Source of the DNA: JAAZKI01 sp012799905
GTDB taxonomy: Bacteria; Verrucomicrobiota; Lentisphaeria; Oligosphaerales; Oligosphaeraceae
DNA: 64,000 nt
NCBI GenBank assembly: GCA_050949415.1
Contig: JBMNFR010000004.1
Span: 1-64,000, forward strand
Direction of reading: 5' to 3'
Within the stretch, counting starts at the first letter, position 1; every line of letters begins with the position of its first letter. Of the stretch, positions 45,701 through 46,949 are shown piece by piece. The notes beneath the pieces were generated by a model. That model ran no database searches. It was given only the letters and a program-made list of their open reading frames with translations, and was not told where the DNA came from. Both the position numbers and the translations under genes were made by a program.

Positions 45701-46949
45701 AATTCAGGACGCGGTTTTTGAGCGGGTCAAAGCAGTCGAGCGGGTCTGTCGCAGGGGTAGAATCTTGCTCCAGTTTGTCAGAGATGCCGTCGTCGTCAGT
45801 ATCCCAGGCAGCGGGATTGATCCTGAAGGATTGTTCTTCGCCATTGGTGAGGCCGTCGCGGTCATAGTCAAATTCAGCGTCGGTCAAAGTGGCATCAATG
45901 AACGGCTCGGTGTTGATGGTGCCATCAGCCGCAAGGTCATAGTGCAGCAGGCTGGTGACATAGCCCGGGAATTCCGGTATAGTGATCGAATTGCCGCCGT
46001 CAATGTAGGTGAATTCTGGCGTAGGCGTGCCATAGACCAGAGCTTGGCCGCCCGACCCTGAGCTGTCATGCAGCTTCAGAGCCTGGCGGTGCGGGGAGAT
46101 GGGCCGGGTCGGGTCAGTGCCGATGAGGTATTCATTGAGGTTGCTGACGCCGTCATTGTCGGGATCGCCGGAGCCGTCTGAATTGAGGTTGCCGAAGTAC
46201 TGCAACTCCCACCAGTCGGGCAGGCCATCCAAGTCAGAGTCGATGTTGAGATACTGGTTGGTGCTGCTGCGGTCCTCAAGAGCCATCAAGGCGCGGCCAA
46301 AGTTGGCGGCGGCCTTGGCCGGGACATCGTCAGCCGGGTCGCCTTCCATGGTAGCGACCAGGGGAGTCAGGTTGTTGAGGGCATTCCGGGCAGCCTGCAG
46401 CGCGTTGTAGGCATTGTCGCGGGCGTTGACGGCGGCCATGTAAGTGGCCGTCTGCTCAGCGGTCGGCGTGCCGGTGATGGCGGAGTAAACAGCATACGCG
46501 GCCTGCCAGTTGCTGTAGGCTCTGTCATAGGCGGCCTGCCGGGTGTTGACCACTGCCGCCAGGGCGGCCTTGGAGGCGAAGGCCGAGGCATCCGCCGTGA
46601 CGCCGCCATCGTCAAACGTAAAGTGCAGGGAGAGATCAGCCGTGTAGCCGCTCAGATCAGTCGTGTTGCGGGTCATGGCAAGCTGATCAGCCGAACGCTC
46701 GCTGTCCCAGATGCGGACTTCGTCAACCAGCATCGACAGGCGATTCGCAGCGCCCGGCAAGTCGCCGATCACCAAATCGCCAGGCGCCTGGACATTGTAG
46801 ATGCGGCCAAGAGAAACTGACTTCATGCTCATCCAGCAGCACGCCCTTGTGGAAGACGTGCAGGCGGACGCGGTGCGTCGAATCGGCGATCGTAGCCGAA
46901 ACTTGGCGAACGCTGACCGCGACATGCGTCCAGCCATCGCCAGCCGCAA
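12729..46949 (-). CDS. Giant LamG/TSP3-repeat protein with internal S8 peptidase (main uninterrupted frame)
   Basis: The frame is open for 11,406 codons; genuine coding begins at about 46,820 because the ATG at 46,949 is inside a shifted region. From N to C it has about 20 LamG modules separated by TSP3-type Asp/Gly loops, Ala/Tyr-rich helical inserts (near 46.5, 44.9, 37.0 and 35.5 kb), and four jelly-roll-like inserts marked by GRNxI (42.85, 33.4, 29.0 and 21.0 kb). A subtilase with propeptide-like segment lies at 25.3-24.1 kb with five LamG modules after it. Ig/PKD-like segments (16-14.6 kb), a PPC-like domain and two GWN...YW modules complete the C-terminus. There is no membrane anchor or barrel. 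The likely role is extracellular or surface binding of polysaccharide or glycoprotein with proteolysis. This part alone exceeds 1.1 MDa. Confidence 0.9.
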   Translation of the reverse strand: MRLAMAGRMSRSAFAKFRLRSPIRRTASACTSSTRACCWMSMKSVSLGRIYNVQAPGDLVIGDLPGAANRLSMLVDEVRIWDSERSADQLAMTRNTTDLSGYTADLSLHFTFDDGGVTADASAFASKAALAAVVNTRQAAYDRAYSNWQAAYAVYSAITGTPTAEQTATYMAAVNARDNAYNALQAARNALNNLTPLVATMEGDPADDVPAKAAANFGRALMALEDRSSTNQYLNIDSDLDGLPDWWELQYFGNLNSDGSGDPDNDGVSNLNEYLIGTDPTRPISPHRQALKLHDSSGSGGQALVYGTPTPEFTYIDGGNSITIPEFPGYVTSLLHYDLAADGTINTEPFIDATLTDAEFDYDRDGLTNGEEQSFRINPAAWDTDDDGISDKLEQDSTPATDPLDCFDPLKNRVLNLTADGAYLETTGFNGFSSRSYYGYMVEFWFKLDAASGNSGPLARMITNDGTETIFTIGLDSGQLYLTYNQADEQVTRYLESPIVFQAGDGWTHVAAKLFANYSSATSHSVSFFVRHDGREYRQARNYAGVLANDSGAGQLVLGGKIGADQLLMQMDEFRAWNATDYYYIPTSGTYNDYVDQLQADIQSRRNMFVTTDSDLMAMAVYYRFDDGGVMVEDASYAAKPSASEVASLYNAYQTALNNYNARVIEYGENPTTEQQATLNNLRTIYQNARDAYNSALNANTPPAQIAGALNQGAAMVELPSAKVSDETYVYLNRDADGDGIADFWEHRYFAGIDTVNRTSDYDGDGLTDYYEYLIGRDPTNPYSSDDPTVMDGDYDSDGDGLTDRYEAKYGSDPAKADTDDDGISDKLEVVFGSSPVHPMSISVVKATGEKLDAVYIAKQRAIITPRLAATMVSTDGTETTWNITYTETATAKQVATVTYLNAEAADANAARDKYLAALNDYDVIWLMVQHGDDPNEYVRNFRAEGAPSLSLNISQKPFVDGSAVTDYAELPHPDRFAVGPMVINPYGYNETISGDFTLEMWVKHDSASTHAGRSTIFEVLGNTKTGFRLVIDDGAPLGEIFDATNSAAGEVLAYVGGKHATPRLEDGVWTHLALVWAPATKSLALYRDRLAIMGSQIITYVIDFGTIAEYARLYAVNGMAIDEFRFWTSARTDEQIDYWSSRIVPSPLRSDALPIVEPRYMRKMYSLRAYYRFDDGGALVEDFAHFGDQDYMLQLVAPTPGYDPIIAGENAKTLDGVDDVDGDGIPEWWVYFHDLDTFEREAYIPNELPSGDWRNALQWNTEGTAIVGLHGHVQNVGYTSFGGSNDPAAVGQEEGAYQTDFMRLDGDFKYVTMFKYFNLSSTPVRAIMGYYNRHGVTISGLTVNGRQVGNYSHGYDIAPYLQVGRNQIVVSFVRAQRPDRVYRRIPTPANPANTVDYNRKTYIGSLDVSLTVDGQPVIVFGHDYNFDPRSVWYYRACTADEIDLRVPGFGTDFGTDDNGYVLGGDTGQVDSGTNPYAYNYGMKMDEDGDDVNVYYEYLLGTNPKSRDSDNNGIFDGEEDYDGDGINNRIELASGTDPMLRDTDNDGRADNVERAETTDPLNMNDPLIHRALYTDGAASSFLLLPNQARFGLLTWTVEAWVRPDADLANGTIIERVVGTMTGKTLVNFSMRLVDGRLTMVFTDLNGGQEVLSVPQAYAAPADVWTHLAMTYEGDTTTIALYVNGENVAQSYSRRQPVSTGPGVISVRAGSGFQGYIDDLRIWNTVRSSDDIADHRAVLLSGGEAGLAAYYRFDDGDLDSRTTTAFAGGTYADFAALQAAVAGGTAVYPPYILHLADSVAGSAQDWKNNWRNAAVLQGAAIVVDISDSNPFEAEADSNYNQIPDRWEYKFFGQLLTDDNLPTGKYGDFDGDGLSNYYEYLAGLDPKIRSTDGKVFDNIADSDGDGLNNMEEQELGLHPGLADSDDDGYTDGGSVTITISENVGVFTRVITDVDGYVLSNVEIPATGFNSADYTLVSGTPGTDAVYARTLTGEPSSAAAAWSQAPVQSNGYARFAAHGDKVTYRNWRRRLVGNTMVTTDPFAFAGNFTVEFKFRGASNPNGVLLRKGAAVSGLTHYRIVLRTDGRVAFTVGSNTLTSTVAIPDATTWVHVAAVVNGRTMTLTLAWKAHVEAEEYLEYTISGSRAGTMPDSRGTDVVLGGGSFLGAIDDLRLWNVARPAASITADRDSDWAAGDIADLIANQGPALPAGLVLYSTFNDRGTTAENFAAARISLINNPAVTLPDLAMAGVFSGAEFASELQDTMLDVNENKIADDWEYLHFGRLLAPGEEFSDPDKDGLNNLYEFLSSTNPNDAAEGPDGHADTDNLTNLQEQLAGTDPRAVDTDDDGMSDYDEILVGRNPLSSDDNIANYYFKVLDGQTVTFPGADLAIAGNFSVSFWVRLDDLSDATFVSRVSDTPGLDQFKVALTGGQVVFSIGLHQLASEALTGAGWHQISASLAGTALSLTVSYDELGNDVYVDRTVTGSLFASDLPVSTGKDVVIGSVGAFGIDDFVLVSGAAAVITADFDDLGLTAENRNGALMFLMPGKTYRDPETSGVFSELHNGLKPLTHQGFTPNDRVWDTNNNRIADDWEQEYFDRLLAAGEELEDFDGDGLNNLYEYLSGTNPKKVDTDGDSTADAAEDFDGDGLTNYYEQLYGTDPRAVDTDDDGVTDHDEVLADRDPLSSDDSTINHYLLLPATAWVTYPGADLAVDRNFSISFWGRVINADLGTGAAVLVERAADVTGSQFKVELTAAGEVKFTVGAVSVTSDAIAVNPLRDYTWFQVQAVFAGNALTLTVSDDEQGDGAYADHVFTAPYNASSIPVSTGKNVLLGNAGNAISFGMDDLVLTVGGAQVLASDFNDLGATFENRAGALVFLMPGMTYRDPETAGVPSAGAVVGTGTVADPFKHAWFQVSDRTDDANDNDIPDSWEQEHFGRLLTAGEEFADFDGDGLNNLYEYLSGTDPNVVDTDGDGVSDADEDFDGDGLTNLQEQGIGTLPNEVDSDDDWLSDYVEFNTALDPMNPFNPANNRVLDLIQSAHTAYSLDAVQTALAADGRAPTDASNQVNIAARVAPYAQVEGFAGVASARSYTLEMWFYLAEDNAKTGNLLVRTNRDDPAADGDFRLYLDNGKLMLAYNVMGSAAPGGVQTRTVLSLNDELTFAHGDGWTHVAVTVSQSAATAADEYVITAVVYQRDRQYVTWHNLTGGIVAAPVAGDLLIGGEWNGSALSMLVDNIRVWNGVRSVNQIADQRSLLEVTDAASLVMYLRFDDGGETAVNAVYYLLQDEIVHLASSLAAAQRRLNAAQAAYAAAGNNPSAAIVAELAAAQAAYNTAQAAYNAAQASLGDAEGVAIMAPTAAPARMVNANLPIQIAGVTMPDTDSGSYLELDFDGDGIADWWELSHFGDLTTANETSDFDGDGLSDLYEFLAGTDPTKVVTIPRTFYVMVNGVYTQVTQTTEAGGFVDADGNPIDDAAIGGGAAAVAALNDGAIDSDGDGLANSDEITWGTHPGMTDTDDDGIWDMYEINITDTNPVDPYSPLYNRALDLITAAHEVRSLDKFGKEVAEMIAERTAPYALVEDFNEINNLRRYSMELWFKLDQASGNTGVLLQKRLANPVLGSFPDFKLYLEDGKLKFDYVVIGNDALTTGYRKVVNVEYPDATFAPGDGWTHVAVTVQQLTATQASSTHNVSIYVYRDDEELEPYVDDVRLGRIYDVPQDGDLVIGDLPGSGSRLSMLVDEVRIWNTVRSAEEIALSRGNYLADMTDLAIYFRFDDGGVSAQSSSSAQKSLLAAQVAQRQIAYDNAYRNWQAAWTVYAALATPTAEQTATYNAAVNARDNAWNALVAAQAALAGWEDMVATLEGEPTEGEDGKARMGLVPCNREGHETYEYLNADIDGDGIADFWEIRFFNSLDIVDQYSDYDGDGLSDYNEFRAGANPLVADNDDTDGDGLPDWWEILYGLDPNDATDINGRLGDPDGDGLTNYEEYLTWYSTRPLDPLNAQTYGGVPDSDTDTDDDGIRDYEEDYGDVPSGKEDSLSPVVWRALRGVGDVDSVLIIPEEDRQLGVNAADENGLTQDWTLETWFMLTSETNNTGSFVRRTVNKGGVDMYYFDFGLIEGVPYVRASMNGWWRNENDELVNTLELRSNNGTKIGVNVWVKYSAVWNSRTKVLTLYVNGTFAGSTYCIAAPLINGDTPEAEDSFVTEIFGERDGKYLAGYLDDVRIWLDTADGRRGLRLNKQIREWMSKALPVVLGDLATDDYGNMPAAYYRFDDGGRNAQDFAYPLRDEIAADWPHSLKVLDGNTLVNAELRERMLSSWGASGDDTTGAFWQVSHVLQRAVNMNGGGNSDYDPIPDGWQQLYWGRNAGGMFDFDQEYVYAEAVSGVHSAYNTPEVFCAEGSSFIDPLTGEQVTHGVHVGEPQDAYVYFTDLFFDNADIIDTAVLSWGLGGAVGGDGALNEIFIFVNGERLPYSANSQALPGQDITNSLATVANRYGLHERSTSAALAGTLDLRPFLQKGRNRITILANHFDNDTPLLAHTFYASVRVNNRTPDNLLGHNRWFYTKQPYWAAPGTGSIYSVSPTQESIDKVHAYEADGTPKRYFWYEKNFAILPWAYDQDPDNDGLNNWTEYLANTNPMSKVNTPDLMLDGEHDCDLDGLNNKIEQNIGTFPHVADTDDDGVSDYNESVDGFDPLDSTDCPDQVNKALETDGSYVLYIPEVGDILGHDELDAWTIEAWVRPKVADGNSKRQVILRRTVGRYAAGDAVNYEIGLTEEGLPYAGFTVVKDNPNGSSDVIIAEIYAEPTVIEGFEKLEDDVWTHIAASFTPPLENGTGGEIVIYINGDAAYTLANIADVPPTTLRGVGGLTLGGPLPQDGEGTAANPAIANAFIGRLDNVAVWNVARSRERILESYSSGLRPHLNTGSFTYNNFKVAVPFMKTDHSLIHAFTFDDGGASIENYAWKQDWYNGFAHALSAPLGRTIYEGTTDDTVTPPVFTPSATNILVRDDERDDSDILDTDGDGIPDSWEIKHFGNIDVTDGTGDADGDGLTDYYEYLAGTDPNKAETETGKPDGKQDPDGDGLTNLEEQAWGTHPRIWDTDDDGVSDGEEIFGFDGNASLVTNPNYSMAHYAANFYDTSIDGNSPHLKLTPPRSLDLSVPAKAMGDDWRGIRLPERDAFDQLYNGVTVETWVMLPDAALAEGDGRYVIMAVRNSDQSILEVGYELNNGEAKLYAGMEALKTSGVTGSNKIYVGGSASQMATLLPANVWTHVAGVWNPVNRVLSMYINGVMEFSLTTNRVPLYNSGKPTEVWLGSIGKDDPVDNKFIMKYGYFDETRVWAGVRTVSETLATRDRLLRAADYSNLLAYYRYDDGGLNIEDFCFPYPHREARRYELKASDYRVLDEITEKSKSETEPGVLEAVHGTADGTSDWATALVFRQINGMDDIDSDGLPDWWEALYADHSEVAMNPGDDLDGDGLSNLYEFYCRTNPLAPDTDGNGIIDGAEDFDGDGLTNAEEERHGADPRLWDSDDDGVNDKDEIEACTSPVHPSSRSNFASSSLDLAKFKAATGASGVTVKYPNRFLFGEGAWTIEAWFQRGADLDGDLFRYESYNADSFRLGIENGYPVGAIFNTGGDLIRVGGEMNVDGPDMARLAEGEWNHLALVWAPEQHSLRLYVNGISMVARQTLTKPLIGAGEAFIGKGLDDGYLDEIRIWGEARSEAEIDRWLNEVIPTRDTINTGRYSAMLYNQLAGMPGVVQAPPFAPGRDIYLYNNLLLAYYRFDDVGKYAEDYSNFLNRDYFLDIREAFADDGIAAHVMGMDDEDGDGLPEWWVNLHGLDKWRKMRYSTLAGTAGDWMQIVASNMEGIEGTNTTGWVGNPYRAAGTTTQPTDGPAPIGTAGHIVRDFTVYGSIGSLTGYPENYEYVDVGSAVTYPSGMFTEVWKYIVLERQPETAPFTLTLFNGTARMLVNGQNVGLAGSGTVDIAQYLRQGRNQIYLYLTDTGGATRTAVAIPPGYWTYNPGGQAPVLTRVSWAPVVFTYPSATMKADMTLLVDGKEVIVRGDHYKFDPRSVWHGRTATEARYLTDLTANDYSDKYVGHLDYGIDNDPDEDGLSNLVEYQIGTNPYDRDSNGNGIADGDEDFDGDQLTNADEDVYGSLPMVRDTDDDGLDDGVEVNRGYDPTDGNSPQVLRGIRFSGADGAYLEFPKQRRFALRDWSIELWMQPAKAQVVDGSRILLERQVGSYTTGRGTADELTRKLVNYGLRINQNGTVSAYYTDARGIEVAATSLTPATMDNKTWTHIAATYNGANRELTLYLDGVLVRQKTGAVAPIFTGPGVTTVHAGLGYTGVLDEVRFWSGVRSNDDLVANMTGLLTGNEDGLVAYYRFDDGGVTAQDSHSASFGDWNTGWLNAARLRGNTPPSPHVAFVDLGSDSPVSFDDDDTDGDGLPDWWELKYFDDLTVTDGTIDSDGDGLNDYYEYLAGTSPINQYTEGVRDIFGHLKSENILDADWDPDYDGLTNLDEQNFGTDPFNPDSDDDGVLDGIEMADFTSPLHSMNRLDPATGDNFINRYLVLANIGGGAQDGLEVPLAAADRVMLMPEWTVEAWVKAADPALASGALIRRAVGNNLGYELGLSDGVPYVMYQTAKKTSIRLDFGATDDKGNVVAPQAIPAGVWVHLAASWAPEARALSLTVGTETSGLAVVRRVFSATELDYLPVDGSSFFSLADPTAYIVNEGGVDVEKKDWRGDVFLDEVRIWTVARSLVELDENRTQLIQTGTPGLFRCFRFDDGGMTIEDFAHPGWRTAETYAIAAADYGVASTPEALVNDAILNSAVEVEYVDGAGAVVVKTYAEVWADYAADPAAVDLFGVADWLGTAGALAFRGIDDADADGMPDWFENVYGVDDAGGDEDGDGLTNLYEYLAGTVPNDTANGNADFHALAIAGDGLTNGEKQAFGLDPRLADSDGDGYSDYEEVYGLKADGSPVDGMFRRPDEDSFAADPLRPLSNTRPVLRHLVMDGAALTIPPQARHALPSWTVMAMVKPDSVANAVTLFKRQVSENGVNFELGWTAGGMPYASFTPNGPAATAFRVPENDVVGLAIEAGVWTHLAASYDADARLLTLYVNGMPVVEREDLRHQFTCPAFGDGILAGVMTGPVFNIGEGLDGAIDNIRVYGSALPASQIYRDHRTSLSSNEAAAAPYGEETGGYRALAYESASEMLARPHRAGQLIVKFKPGVRFQAMEDAHAALGTTVVKTSAFTGVQLVQLPAGADDAAAMEAAIAQYRAWTDQIEYVEPNYELYFLAPPNDALFNNLWGLHNTGQTGGTPGADINVMPVWDAGYTGSRDVVVAVIDSGVDYTHPDLQANMWVNTGEIPDNGIDDDGNGFVDDVYGYDFANNDGDPQDDVGHGTHCAGTVGAVGDNMIGVAGVNWNVRLMALKIGGQDGIFTMDAISGIEYAVQMGAHISNHSWGGYGYSEALYDACRRALAAGHLLVCAAGNEMNDNDGPWQSYPASYDLPNILAVAATDHNDEIAWFSNYGATTVDVGAPGVDIWSTIPGGGYASNQGTSMAAPHVTGIAALLKSRFPNATALDLKEAIMAGATPVPSLTGITVTGGRVNAQESADILAARDMVLCLRGNGLVKVASGDQYVLDLSAADLGARAPGFNGSAPAIGRRAVPADDAAAAETSVTELAFFSGDGDSDGMPEWYEVAAGHDPGTQDGTFDNDGDGLSNYFEYLAGTSPWNTVSFGTTLDQDTLNPVLNQTYNYLQSLGYHPLTGLTDAQVVALGALPAPGVADYYTILNLDDDWVNESDTAAVNGTTAASDAADIHASNPLLPYTSRVLTIPAGGGCLELPNQPRFVMAAGWSIDAWVKPAAPPTAGEVTAGRKVTIIRREIDTNLDGVFESANYELGLKAVNAGLATSPKYAWKPYVAFTSAVFGSETPAVLSCEAAVALAEGTWSHIGGIYSPGAQTLTVLVDNKNPRIKSVAGVTPVADAIGVSRVRVGAGFVGSIDAVRIWNISKPDFSDYLDSSTSTLPETPTLSQGLVAYYLFDDGGVTAQDFAAPLDDWNLGWLHAAKPMLGASFAAEISPITPTDVDSDGDGMPDWWETLYGLDPYNPYDADEDLDGDGLTNLYEYLAGTNPTIRDTDGNGISDANEDPDKDGLTNLEEQGWGSHPALADSDDDGINDKIEVMFGSSPIHPMSIVVDAAGNKLDDAAIAALPVSGVLVPQVGADVYGYVVANNIDTSEWGYAQAPAISLNIGKDAADPSTETYRLPEPDRFAVGKGDFTVEMWVKKSTVEPTATREWLFTFVGATGYAYRLGLDVGGQPIGQIYHADTDAVLATAGGAYPYRLPGDPAVSVNDVTPPLEDDTWTHLALVWSHDSKSLVLYRDRLAIIGSATVSNADVIDFGTAATRAVIGKLTVPAGGLAAIDEFRAWTSARTEEQIDYWAGRIIPAPLTPTLEISYMREAYPLVANYRFDDGGQWVEDFAHFRNRRYMLNLKADVLEPEAKVLEGCDDIDGDGIPEWWVNYHKLDAFVREDFRDDWSNEGWLWAAALTGTTFNGFYGYTQDVGYLPLSDGTYTWVGIEGIGDYTPDNDPLMPDHLYVAIHKYFSLSVRPVHAYLNFNVYSATVYSVTINDRTVPYSPSSDVAEYLRVGRNKIVVHYYRTQLRSYERRIMVGATEVTMRRYHFRGCIDVELDVDGNKVIAYGHDNLYDPRAAWYYRASTEYSYRHTNTGAGVATGGIYDFGIDANSFTIDNADYGMLNDGDGDGLDVYWEYILGTNPNARSSKGVIEASADFDGDSLSNSWEIARGLHPLLADTDNDGVADNLEYGVGSDPLDVNDPMVNRSALFDGEPGNFLLLPSQKRFLLDAWTVEAWIKPNDDNANGIILERKVGTSDPANPLVNYRLGLWNGRFYTSFTSLAGSMDTLTSPVAYKLPAGVWTHVACTYNGTDAFTILINGAVVASKYATVQPVTVGPGVVSVKAGEGFSGRIDEIRLWDVARSAADILAARKTTLFGDEEGLIAYYRFDDVNFAGRMAVAGLATLEPATEPWAFRKAADSLLANANDWLAGWKNAATFVGALYDAAGNLSTTYTVVEDFDSPLEDDLDTNNNMIPDRWERKYFGGLLAEGDEFNDYVVVNGITYGDGDGLNILYEYLSGTNPLIAMTDGIDWDGDRDADGDGMPNLDEQFFGSRPDMRDTDDDGFSDGFEAGYNYFVLDEFGVWVEMPGLGVDISSPVASLDQPNAPEDTDPTNDPTSAATLPEIAKVLRLDGSNSMAVLDNPVHSGNTLSVAFWFRADMYDAASDQLAGAGAALPTTPTTFLRRTVSSAKGNCNYLFSFTKDKISFRVNRRSASTTPVGQQVDYQPEGGLKPGEWYLIAGIIDLEGQVPSITIIGISRKYTALTGAVEYTHLTKTVNFTGTQGSIVGDAGVFLAGPAETETWPANLVVDLDNVCVWSAVKEVATIRIMLEETSTSQGDFATGLVSQFVFDDGGVTAEDIIVQEDWWTKWRHAGVMTETGPGLSDAIGRGMILDSSLANLDSDKDHDGLPDDWEIFFFGHLGYSGSDDPDGDGLTNKEEYDLSADYRDPEITAAYLGNPPYGAPAGWVGDWLAWLNPAQPDTDGDSMPDGWEHRNTLNPLDPSDAEEDPDEDDLCNWKEYYYGTLPWNPDTDGDGLPDGWEVRYMSTDVSGAIVDPSMDPLNPDGPYGADGDPDNDGLTNIVEYTYGTNPIVYDGPNKDTDGDGITDEIERQDGVNTDSALTDTDDDQFDDYEELSVGTRGYDSLSKPSITATRDSGFVYAGNLVAQIMPAKGPLTVPTAGNEDRLGFGSWTVEARFRLREFKLSNDQYDVYLVRRSLAQGTYADNESVDVGINDAFNYAIGYTVKATDGSTSTAGITDPGRKIYPFVSWKAKGMQERRITSASGIELSDDPLAGENEFLYRSDWCFLTGVYDASRQRLTMYLDGETHGFLDIVTDTTAAAQCPTDAKKLGKSYQTYVKLGENLGNVLAGPATTTERLLLDEVRIWGVAPHTVALTGSADNYITNFVRSAHEIADGARRPVTPVFGLYDPSIGDRYQVAHSGGLPVQPNRHAYTVDRRVSDNPWRTRPGTPGTYVRVSYLDMNNNDRWEPGENIWRDRTVAQALEEDQYNEDFDEANYEATDDIRAYWYDDVIDQRLAIGANHGRWYAGYGYTTTTRATNTDGTTTTTTTTVSADDSRAGKWLDVYYNDLNGNNRLDDEDDIWIEFRRGEYGTDDYYNPATRTWYSDTSWYHARQASWAERQGLALYLRFDDGGGSIEDYAWHADWRSKPVWKHSIRPPGLFGLFPPVRPTSIGGVDYQWVTQEDASGYAWVIDAVEPPTNPVTEIQTLSNVRNAQGEIEFCYRPAPGTIDSVNLHKYDILTASILTESSDPEGVMVNYRYYWLHLGANPANVYIQSDVAGPADWTLTFADGVLVDSHTADGSLPDNVLLATDASLDLYNFRSTVQVGDIIQLAVVGISESGKNSQVMLSTITVSADDLYKVPEALTFVSFLPLTPAAGDNLTVSLQTAAGVDGYIVLEWYRNLLLYNTTFTRVQAAGTYTVTLAGRAPTGNLVTVDGDVWSFKAYYKSAVTNVYTDADGKEISAARSRVIPPITTGGGEWIHRLIGSPFDEEIAEDGTMAGNNPPTAPTSVTITPNTGDQDTIFIANAVGSVDPEGHIFSYQYQWYIDGEAVLGETMQFFPANGTTVPGIALPTDPEGTTPAPAPPVTNLAEGDRISVAVYAMDIFGARSTARRSDILVIQDDLADAGGDDWASLAYEPNNTRQTAGRLLPMEDITDPDDEFSQEHYFHEPSDVDWFWFIVPETLINGKKWVLLETNDGNQMYNHLHRAENDWGIDTQMALFNSAGKLIYHCDDYGNPVGFGGTKYARFEGALDPGIYYVQISLAVRSTFDVTRSYFIHYAWDELGGKEGPTPPTSVVLTPGNPGVTEDLVCEAEGALTADASTEVTYLYVWYRNGVLVPLGQNAPVSAWNTARYVISQAKNFGNSLGAPNTIPAAYTLAGQTWQCAVYAMDANGYSHGVMSNPVTINTSEWDFQLRVAKTYKNNYGPVTGTDQAVNLGWRNDATFGFDPTFDSALPAIMTPGTGVEDDSPLTLGRMYSIGLDNTYTKLNTDIRPYGRATSWFIKVEMGDSSAESMVLSWDNTMPPPDTVGNFTITQMRQTPDGTYMPVPGTTQIMTDITSIVLEEEDIINMQTDVYGQRYIVYRISLGAPDNLQEVTLEKGWNMISFSITPLNNAVDDVFSSGTERFYRGSVWIYEDGQYIVATNIIATKGYWVYAPVKRTFSVYGDLEKTAIRLSKGWNISGPVYDIADFKTAYAAYADKVDPDNIRMFVSTPDGQTSYQPIVVNGKYPLYVGRAYWIYATEDVELPLIPTK
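12732..13215 (-). other. C-terminal tandem GWN...YW(V/I)YA modules of the giant protein
   Basis: The final ~160 residues contain two related units. The first runs from LEKGWNMISFSI to KGYWVYAP and the second from LSKGWNISGPVYD to GRAYWIYAT. The same plan (GWNLIG...AYWVYV, GWNLVS...GYWLK) ends the second giant protein at 57.3 kb. Position and sharing suggest a cell-surface sorting or export module. That role is inference. Confidence 0.6.
14190..14590 (-). other. PPC-like domain (bacterial pre-peptidase C-terminal type)
   Basis: The segment runs from EPNNTRQTAGRLLP through DVDWFWFIVP and MALFNSAGKLIYHCDDYG to DPGIYYVQI. This is the classic PPC pattern: an N-terminal EPNN, a central D(V/R)DWF, and a final PGxYYVQI strand. 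Such domains usually accompany secreted proteases, consistent with the S8 domain upstream in the same protein. Confidence 0.7.
24130..25330 (-). other. Embedded subtilisin-family (S8) peptidase domain of the giant protein
   Basis: A propeptide-like segment (GQLIVKFKPGV ... VEPNYELY) precedes the catalytic domain. The catalytic Asp is in VAVIDSGVDYTHPDL (codon at 24939-24941). The His is in DVGHGTHCAGTVGAVGDN (24751-24779). The oxyanion-hole Asn region is HLLVCAAGNE. The Ser is in NQGTSMAAPHVTG (about 24277-24310). All triad residues are intact, so the domain should be active. It is unusual in being buried inside a LamG array with modules on both sides. Confidence 0.93.
36529..36731. repeat. 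203-bp exact internal duplication, copy A
   Basis: By eye identical base for base to 48648-48850, encoding a linker and TSP3 segment of the giant protein (FYVMVNGVYTQVTQTTEAGG region). Identity stops abruptly on both sides. A third, diverged relative lies near 47.49-47.70 kb. Confidence 0.9.
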
